Shown here in pieces: positions 6,284 to 10,447 of a stretch of 10,447 nucleotides of DNA. Made by a program: the position numbers and the translations under genes. Origin of the DNA: a bacterium 42_11 (GTDB lineage: Bacteria; Synergistota; GBS-1); assembly GCA_001508835.1 (NCBI GenBank), contig LGFB01000027.1, positions 1 to 10,447 of the forward strand, in the 5' to 3' direction. Positions within the stretch are counted from its first letter, which is position 1; every line of letters begins with the position of its first letter. The notes below the pieces were generated by a model that saw nothing but the letters and a program-made list of their open reading frames with translations, did not search any database and was not told the DNA's origin.

Positions 6284-7264
6284 TTGTCTCTCCAAGAGAA
6301 GATAGAGAGAATATTGAAAAATCAAAATCTCTCTATAGGTCTTCCTAGCTATACAATTCGGGGAAGGTGGTGGTTTAAGCCCTTTGACCATTTGGATTTT
6401 TGGGATTTAGGGTTTTTCATTGGACTACTTCTTAAGTTTGATGAATTTAAAGCTGTGGGGCTTAAGCTTCTGGAGATGCTTGAGGAAAGGATATACCCTT
6501 TAAATCATAATCTGGGTTTTTTATTTTATAGCTCTTTCGTTCCGGCCTATCTTGAAACGGGTTCTAATAAGTTAAAACACAGAATAAAGGCTGAGGCTGA
6601 AAGGATGGCTTCCCTCTTTAATGAAGAGCTTGGATTCATACCGATGGATGGTCCCGGCGGGGATAGTATAGCGATTGATACTTTGGCTTCTCTTGAGTTT
6701 CTTTGGTGGGCCTCAAGAGAGTATGGTTCTTTTAAGTTTTCGGATATTGCCATGAGACATGCTTTGAGTTCTTTGAAGTTCCTTTTGCGCCAAGATGGCT
6801 CAACCTTTCATATATGTTCTCTGAGTAAAGGACCCATAAGAGGTCAGGGATTAAGTTCCTTAAGTTGTTGGTCAAGGGGAGCTGCATGGGGCGCATTGGG
6901 TTTCTTGAGAGCGTATGAGGAGACGAAGGAGAACCTTTTTAAGGAAGCTTGTGAAAGGATACTTCGGTTTGCGATGAGTAATGTAAATGAAGATGGCGTT
7001 CCCCCTTGGGATTTTTGCGACAAGGATGGACCCAAGGACACTTCAGCTGGTGCGATATTTTTAAAGGTTCTTTCTTCCTTTAATGGAGATTTCTCGCTTT
7101 GGAGGGAGTCTCTTCACAGAAGCCTTTCCATCAAGTATGTTGCCAAGGAGGAAAATTGGGAAGGTTTTCTTAAAGGGGGGTGTTATCATTACCACTGGAA
7201 GAAGGGAATAGATGAAAGCTTAATTTGGGGAGATTTCTTTGCGTTAGATGTCTTGGAATTGTGA
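6284..7264 (+). CDS. GH88-like (unsaturated glucuronyl hydrolase family) six-hairpin protein with altered catalytic residue
   Basis: The protein (326 aa from TTG 6284) follows the GH88 pattern end to end: NHNLGFLFYSSFVPAYLETG (about 74-93), SIAIDTLASLEFLWWA (about 128-143), CWSRGAAWGALGFLRAYEET, VPPWDF, DTSAGAIF and the C-terminal ESLIWGDFFALDVLE. GH88 enzymes remove an unsaturated uronic acid from lyase products using two Asp residues. The second, in IAIDTL (D132), is kept. The first, normally in an HDLGF motif, is Asn here (N76). The family alignment is from memory. There is no signal peptide, so it is cytoplasmic. It is coupled to an aminotransferase in a biosynthetic run and no polysaccharide lyase is nearby, so a degradative role is doubtful. 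It may be a sugar-binding or sugar-modifying protein built on the GH88 fold; the function is not established. Confidence 0.8.
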   Translation: MSLQEKIERILKNQNLSIGLPSYTIRGRWWFKPFDHLDFWDLGFFIGLLLKFDEFKAVGLKLLEMLEERIYPLNHNLGFLFYSSFVPAYLETGSNKLKHRIKAEAERMASLFNEELGFIPMDGPGGDSIAIDTLASLEFLWWASREYGSFKFSDIAMRHALSSLKFLLRQDGSTFHICSLSKGPIRGQGLSSLSCWSRGAAWGALGFLRAYEETKENLFKEACERILRFAMSNVNEDGVPPWDFCDKDGPKDTSAGAIFLKVLSSFNGDFSLWRESLHRSLSIKYVAKEENWEGFLKGGCYHYHWKKGIDESLIWGDFFALDVLEL

Positions 7265-7270
7265 TATAAT
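7262..7270 (+). promoter_or_regulatory. Extended -10 promoter (TGATATAAT) before the UPF0104 gene
   Basis: TATAAT at 7265-7270 is a perfect -10 hexamer. It is preceded by TGA, giving an extended -10; that TGA is also the stop codon of the GH88-like gene. No convincing -35 is seen. The expected start point, 6-7 bases downstream, falls on or next to the ATG at 7277, implying a leaderless mRNA. Confidence 0.55.
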
Positions 7271-7276
7271 ATTTCT

Positions 7277-8326
7277 ATGAAGAAAACTTCTCTCAAGAAA
7301 GGACTTTTAGTCTTCCTTCTTATAACTTTTACCACTGCTTTTTTTGTAATTTTTTTTACCATAAGTGGAGAAACTATCAGAAACCTCTTGGAAGTAAGGA
7401 AGGAATTTCTCCTTTTAGCCTTTTTGTGCATATTTCTTTCTTGGACTTTCGAATTTTTACGTTTCAGGGAGCTTATAAGGGCAGCGGGTTGGGATATAAG
7501 CTTTCTTGATGGATTAGTGTTAGTGTGGATAAACTACTTTGGGTGTGCTGTTACTCCTCTTCAGAGCGGGGGAGGTCCCTTTCAGATATATGTCCTCTAC
7601 AGAAAGAACATTCCCATCGGTATTGGGTTTGCTGTTACCCTGATAAGAACGCTGATAACCCTGATCATACTTAGTTTTGCGGGTCCCCTGGTAATATTTA
7701 CGCATCCTGAGATGACGGAGAATCCCCTTTTAAGAGGCATGATGATATATGTTACTGCTTTCCTTGTGTGCATATCTGTGCTAATTTTTATAAGCTTAAA
7801 GCGCGTTGATGTTATAAGAAAGATGGCCGTGTGGGTGGTGTTATTCTTAAACAAGCTTGGTTTTTTTAAGAGAGTTGGTCCCCGTCATGTCATAAGAAGA
7901 GTGGAGAAAGAAATAGCGCTTTATAATGAGAATTTTAGACTCCTCATTGGCAAAGAGAGAAAGCGCTTGTTTTTAGCGATTACATATAGTTTTTTTCAAC
8001 TTCTGGCTCACTTTTGTGCTCTTCCTTCCATAATGTTAGGAATGGGGTTGAAGTTCGATTTGGGTAAGGTGTTGATGATTCAAGCTGTATTTTTGTTCAT
8101 TCTCTATTTTGTTCCAACTCCTGGGGGAAGCGGGGTGGCCGAAGGGGGAGCCGCGATATTATTCCACTATATTATGCCATCGCATGTAACAGGTATCATG
8201 GCGATTTTATGGAGGTTTTTTACGGACTACATACCTATAATACTGGGAGGTATAATTACACTTAAAATCCTCGGTCTTAAAACCCTCGAAGAGGTGGTTA
8301 AACCTGGTAGGGAGAGTCTGGAATAA
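7277..8326 (+). CDS. UPF0104 / lysylphosphatidylglycerol synthase TM-region family integral membrane protein
   Basis: This 349-residue protein is very hydrophobic, with about eight membrane segments near residues 8-28, 42-60, 78-93, 112-140, 152-172, 228-248, 262-280 and 300-328. Two family signatures are visible: TPLQSGGGPFQIYVLY (from T93) and VPTPGGSGVAEGG (TPGG from T281). The family resembles the flippase half of MprF but lacks its aminoacyltransferase domain; stand-alone members are thought to move or handle lipid-linked substrates, mostly without proof. A basic cytoplasmic loop (about 174-225) is rich in Arg and Lys. The ATG lies 12 bases after the previous stop and has no Shine-Dalgarno, but a perfect -10 box lies just upstream. 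Its position after the sugar cassette permits a role in glycolipid or glycan export, as inference only. TM positions are by eye. Confidence 0.85.
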   Translation: MKKTSLKKGLLVFLLITFTTAFFVIFFTISGETIRNLLEVRKEFLLLAFLCIFLSWTFEFLRFRELIRAAGWDISFLDGLVLVWINYFGCAVTPLQSGGGPFQIYVLYRKNIPIGIGFAVTLIRTLITLIILSFAGPLVIFTHPEMTENPLLRGMMIYVTAFLVCISVLIFISLKRVDVIRKMAVWVVLFLNKLGFFKRVGPRHVIRRVEKEIALYNENFRLLIGKERKRLFLAITYSFFQLLAHFCALPSIMLGMGLKFDLGKVLMIQAVFLFILYFVPTPGGSGVAEGGAAILFHYIMPSHVTGIMAILWRFFTDYIPIILGGIITLKILGLKTLEEVVKPGRESLE

Positions 8327-8369
8327 GAACAGTCTTAGTATCTATTACTATTCTTTCCCCTTAGGTTTT

Positions 8370-8777
8370 TTGGTTCTCGAGATTTCCCCAAGAGGTTTAT
8401 TTTCTTCTCGGTTTTCCACATCTCCTTTGGGCAAACCACTACCAGGAGGTTGGCTTAAGAAGATATTGGATGACTACTTCTCAAAGAAGAACCTGAATTT
8501 ATTATATCCTCTTGACCTTAGCGGAGTTTCTTTGAAGTTTTTACCTATATATTCCTTCCTGTTGAAAGTTCCTCCTGGTGAAACTATAACTTATGGAGAG
8601 CTTGCGCGTTTAGCGAAAACTTCTCCACGTGCTGTAGGTATGGCCATGGCTTTCAACAGACATCTTTTGTTCATTCCTTGTCACAGAGTTGTTAAAAGCG
8701 ATGGGAGTTTAGGAGGTTTCTCATCGGGAGTTCGCCTTAAAAGCTGGCTTATAGAACATGAACTTGACAAAATTTGA
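8370..8777 (+). CDS. ogt: O6-alkylguanine-DNA alkyltransferase (Ogt/MGMT family), short form
   Basis: This cytoplasmic suicide repair enzyme moves alkyl groups from O6-alkylguanine in DNA to its own Cys. The C-terminal domain is complete: VPPGETITYGELA, the helix with RAVGMAMAFN (arginine finger and Asn hinge), the active site IPCHRVV with C104, and GSLGGFSSGVRLKSWLIEHE. At 135 residues it is shorter than usual (about 150-180), because the N-terminal domain is reduced to some 45 residues with only weak likeness to the family. The start is uncertain: TTG 8370 lacks a good Shine-Dalgarno, and the frame stays open upstream to beyond 8300 without ATG or GTG near. The 43-base gap before it holds no terminator. 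The heat-shock promoter begins inside its last codons. Function is confident, the 5' end is not. Confidence 0.86.
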   Translation: MVLEISPRGLFSSRFSTSPLGKPLPGGWLKKILDDYFSKKNLNLLYPLDLSGVSLKFLPIYSFLLKVPPGETITYGELARLAKTSPRAVGMAMAFNRHLLFIPCHRVVKSDGSLGGFSSGVRLKSWLIEHELDKI

Positions 8778-8792
8778 CTTTCGTGCTAATTT
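8764..8792 (+). promoter_or_regulatory. Sigma-A-type promoter of the hrcA-grpE-dnaK operon
   Basis: A perfect -35 TTGACA (8764-8769) is followed after 17 bases by TAATTT (8787-8792). TG one base before the hexamer makes it an extended -10. Transcription would begin about 8799-8800, just ahead of the CIRCE operator. The -35 overlaps the end of the alkyltransferase gene. A TATGAT at 8794-8799 is an alternative -10 but pairs poorly with either -35. Confidence 0.6.
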
Positions 8793-8804
8793 TTATGATT
8801 GCTG

Positions 8805-8831
8805 TTAGCACTCTTACGCATAGAGTGCTAA
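8805..8831 (+). promoter_or_regulatory. CIRCE operator (HrcA binding site), perfect consensus
   Basis: TTAGCACTC (8805-8813), nine spacer bases, then GAGTGCTAA (8823-8831): an exact 9-9-9 CIRCE inverted repeat. HrcA binds this element to repress class I heat-shock genes, so the operon represses itself. It sits between the predicted transcription start and the hrcA ATG. Confidence 0.97.
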
Positions 8832-8832
8832 A

Positions 8833-8842
8833 GAGGGTGAGG
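8833..8842 (+). promoter_or_regulatory. Ribosome binding site fixing the hrcA start
   Basis: GAGGGTGAGG lies 3-6 bases before ATG 8846. This site excludes the longer frame from TTG 8774, whose first 24 codons would run through the promoter and CIRCE and do not resemble HrcA. Confidence 0.75.
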
Positions 8843-8845
8843 AAG

Positions 8846-9871
8846 ATGCTTACCGAAAGGCAAAAGCAAATTTTGCTTGCTGTTGTTAAAGATTATATAG
8901 AGAGTGCGAAGCCGGTGGGATCGAGGACATTATCTAAAAAATATTTCCCAAATTTAAGCCCTGCTACCATTAGAAACGAGATGGCAGACCTTGAAGAGAT
9001 GGGGCTTTTTTATCAACCCCATACCTCTGCTGGGAGGGTTCCTACAAGCAGAGCTTACAGATATTATGTCAATGCGATATTGGATGGTGAGGAGGAGCTT
9101 TTCGTAGATGAACATCTATTTATAGAGTTTATAAATAAAACAAAAGAGGAAGTCGAATCTCTTTTAAGGAGGATAGGGAAGCTTCTTTCTAAAACTACCG
9201 ATTATTTAAGCGTGGTCGTTGCTTTGAGGTCTCGGGAATGCGCTATAAAAAAGGTAGAGTTAGTGAAGTTAGATTCCATGCATGCGTTGATGATAATAGT
9301 CACAGAAGGCGGATGGATACATCACAAGGTTTTGTATCTGAGGGAAGATATAGATGTGGAAGAGCTTGAAGAGCTTGAGAGATATATAAACGAAAGGATA
9401 AGCGGTAGGGCTTTAGGAAGCCTTAATGAAAACTTGCTCAGAGAGCTTCTTAGTAGGCTTGAAGGATATAGAACGGTTTATTTTGAGGCTGCCCGTGCTT
9501 TAAGAGAAGTTAAAGAAAAAACGGACAAGAAAATATACCTTGAGGGCAGAACGAATATACTTAAGCTCCCAGAATTTAAGGACGTGGAGAAAATAAGGAT
9601 AATTCTTGAAGTTCTTGAAGAGGAAGACTTTATGGCGAAGATGCTCACCGAAGTTTCACGTGAGGGAGATATAAGCGTAGTAATTGGAGATGAGAATCCT
9701 GTAGAAAAGATGAGAGAATGTAGTTTGGTAACGGCAAGCTATAGTCTTGGCGGGAAGATAATGGGTGTATTGGGTATAATAGGACCCACGCGTATGGATT
9801 ACAAGAAAGTTATTTCAATTATGAAAGCTATGACGCAGGTATTTAGTTATTTCGAAGAGGAGGGATCTTAG
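8846..9871 (+). CDS. hrcA: Heat-inducible transcription repressor HrcA
   Basis: HrcA represses class I heat-shock operons by binding CIRCE and depends on GroEL for active folding. The 341-residue protein begins MLTERQKQILLAVVKDYI, followed by the winged-helix DNA-binding region KPVGSRTLSKKY and SPATIRNEMADLEEMG. The strongly conserved HTSAGRVPTSRAYRYYV comes next (about 60-76). The middle and C-terminal parts match the GAF-like and dimerisation regions, with ITEGGWIHHKVL-like and MREC/SLVTASYSLGGKIMGVLGIIGPTRMDY near the end, all family hallmarks. Length is typical. The start at ATG 8846 is chosen for its ribosome binding site and because the family begins there. It is the first gene of an operon with grpE 7 bases downstream and is expected to be autoregulated by the upstream CIRCE. 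Confidence 0.97.
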   Translation: MLTERQKQILLAVVKDYIESAKPVGSRTLSKKYFPNLSPATIRNEMADLEEMGLFYQPHTSAGRVPTSRAYRYYVNAILDGEEELFVDEHLFIEFINKTKEEVESLLRRIGKLLSKTTDYLSVVVALRSRECAIKKVELVKLDSMHALMIIVTEGGWIHHKVLYLREDIDVEELEELERYINERISGRALGSLNENLLRELLSRLEGYRTVYFEAARALREVKEKTDKKIYLEGRTNILKLPEFKDVEKIRIILEVLEEEDFMAKMLTEVSREGDISVVIGDENPVEKMRECSLVTASYSLGGKIMGVLGIIGPTRMDYKKVISIMKAMTQVFSYFEEEGS

Positions 9872-9878
9872 TTAAGGA

Positions 9879-10406
9879 ATGAAGCTGATTCGTGGAAAGC
9901 CCAGCAAAAAGGAGTATAAGGAGCTAATCAAAAGAGTTAAAGAACTTGAAGAGGAAAAGTTAGAGATGAGGAAGCTCATAGACGGTTACAGAAATATGTT
10001 AGCGAAGATGCAGATAGATTTCGATAATTTTCGGAAGCGCGTTGAAAGAGATAGGGAGCTTGAGCGAGCTATGGCTTCTGAGCGAATAATAAGAGAATTG
10101 CTACCTATCATTGATAACCTTGAGCATGCAGTTAACGCTAGTATTAATTCTAGCAATAACGATGGACTTATCGATGGGGTTAAGATGATTTTAAGGCAGT
10201 TTTTGAATACCCTTTCCAAGGAAGGACTTGAAGTTGTGCCAACCGTTGGTAGCGAGTTTAACCCGTCTATTCATGAAGCGGTGGAAGTTGTTCCTGTTGA
10301 TAGTGACGATGATGATGGAAAAGTGGTTTCGGAAGTTAGAAAGGGATATACTTTAGGAGGCAGGGTTATAAGGCCTGCCTTGGTGAAAGTTGGGAAGAAG
10401 GGGTGA
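9879..10406 (+). CDS. grpE: Nucleotide exchange factor GrpE
   Basis: GrpE is the cytoplasmic dimer that releases ADP from DnaK in the chaperone cycle. The 175-residue protein has a short basic N-terminus and a long coiled coil (about 10-60, ELIKRVKELEEEKLEM onward). The GrpE signature follows: MQIDFDNFRKRVERD, RELLPIIDNLEHAV and the four-helix region. The C-terminal beta domain has VGSEFNPSIHEAVEVVPV and VVSEVRKGYTLGGRVIRPALVKV. The acidic run DSDDDDGK in a beta-domain loop is slightly longer than usual. ATG 9879 is fixed because an in-frame TAA ends just before it (9873-9875); a GAGGAGG lies 15 bases upstream and AAGG only 1 base upstream, so ribosome loading may depend on coupling with hrcA. 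The stop is 5 bases before the likely dnaK start. Confidence 0.97.
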   Translation: MKLIRGKPSKKEYKELIKRVKELEEEKLEMRKLIDGYRNMLAKMQIDFDNFRKRVERDRELERAMASERIIRELLPIIDNLEHAVNASINSSNNDGLIDGVKMILRQFLNTLSKEGLEVVPTVGSEFNPSIHEAVEVVPVDSDDDDGKVVSEVRKGYTLGGRVIRPALVKVGKKG

Positions 10407-10411
10407 TGGGG

Positions 10412-10447
10412 ATGGTAAGCAAAGAAAAGGTTGTTGGAATTGATCTT
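10412..10447 (+). CDS. dnaK: Chaperone DnaK (Hsp70), 3'-partial, first 12 codons
   Basis: The window ends 12 codons into a frame reading MVSKEKVVGIDL, the start of the DnaK ATPase domain, whose next residues would be the phosphate-binding GTTNS. ATG 10412 is preferred because GGTGA ends 5 bases before it. ATG 10406, in the same frame, overlaps the grpE stop as TGATG and would add two residues. Operon order hrcA-grpE-dnaK supports the call. Confidence 0.88.
   Translation, partial: MVSKEKVVGIDL

Noticed and set aside
7849..7868. Palindrome CAAGCTTG followed by T7
   Set aside because: The palindrome has no room for a loop, so it cannot form a terminator hairpin; it is coding sequence of the membrane protein.
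8336..8369. Terminator between the membrane-protein gene and the alkyltransferase gene
   Set aside because: The only inverted repeat is a 5-bp AT-rich TAGTA/TACTA stem, too weak, and the T6 at 8366-8371 is not adjacent to it.
8774..8845. Longer HrcA starting at TTG 8774
   Set aside because: Those 24 codons cover the promoter and CIRCE and do not look like HrcA; ATG 8846 has a proper ribosome binding site and the normal family N-terminus.

Overview
The window looks like a chromosomal segment of a flagellated, probably thermophilic bacterium. The evidence is that all genes are on the + strand and tightly packed, Arg codons are largely AGA/AGG, ATA is common for Ile, the proteins are rich in Glu and Lys, and GTG and TTG starts are frequent. 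The heat-shock order hrcA-grpE-dnaK behind a perfect CIRCE operator fits Firmicutes-type or Synergistota-like lineages. I cannot assign a genus; a Synergistota-like thermophile is only a guess.

Layout. Positions 1-1274 hold the 3' part of fliD, the flagellar filament cap (hook-associated protein 2). It is interrupted, just before its C-terminal helices, by a LamG/concanavalin-like lectin fold and a second beta-rich module. A 201-residue protein of unknown family follows at 1297-1902, in the slot where flagellar chaperones often lie. Positions 1908-7264 form a chained cassette with overlapping or nearly abutting genes: a GmhB-like HAD phosphatase, an ATP-grasp ligase, an SpsF-type cytidylyltransferase, a NeuB-family nonulosonate synthase, a DegT/DnrJ/EryC1 aminotransferase and a GH88-like six-hairpin protein. 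An 8-TM UPF0104/LPG-synthase-type membrane protein follows at 7277-8326, possibly with its own promoter and a leaderless start. Positions 8370-8777 carry a short O6-alkylguanine-DNA alkyltransferase. The rest is the heat-shock operon: promoter, CIRCE, hrcA, grpE and the first 12 codons of dnaK.

How the genes may work together. The synthase, cytidylyltransferase and aminotransferase resemble Bacillus SpsE/SpsF/SpsC and the later steps of sialic, legionaminic or pseudaminic acid pathways. Beside fliD, the natural inference is that a CMP-activated nine-carbon or related sugar is made for flagellar or surface glycan. The ATP-grasp and GH88-like proteins are not standard members of such pathways and may add a modification. 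The GH88-like protein appears to carry Asn where one of the two key Asp residues is expected. The early pathway steps (NDP-sugar dehydratase, epimerase/hydrolase) and any glycosyltransferase are not in this window.

No tRNA, rRNA, CRISPR array, insertion sequence or long repeat was seen. No stretch over 300 bases lacks a gene.
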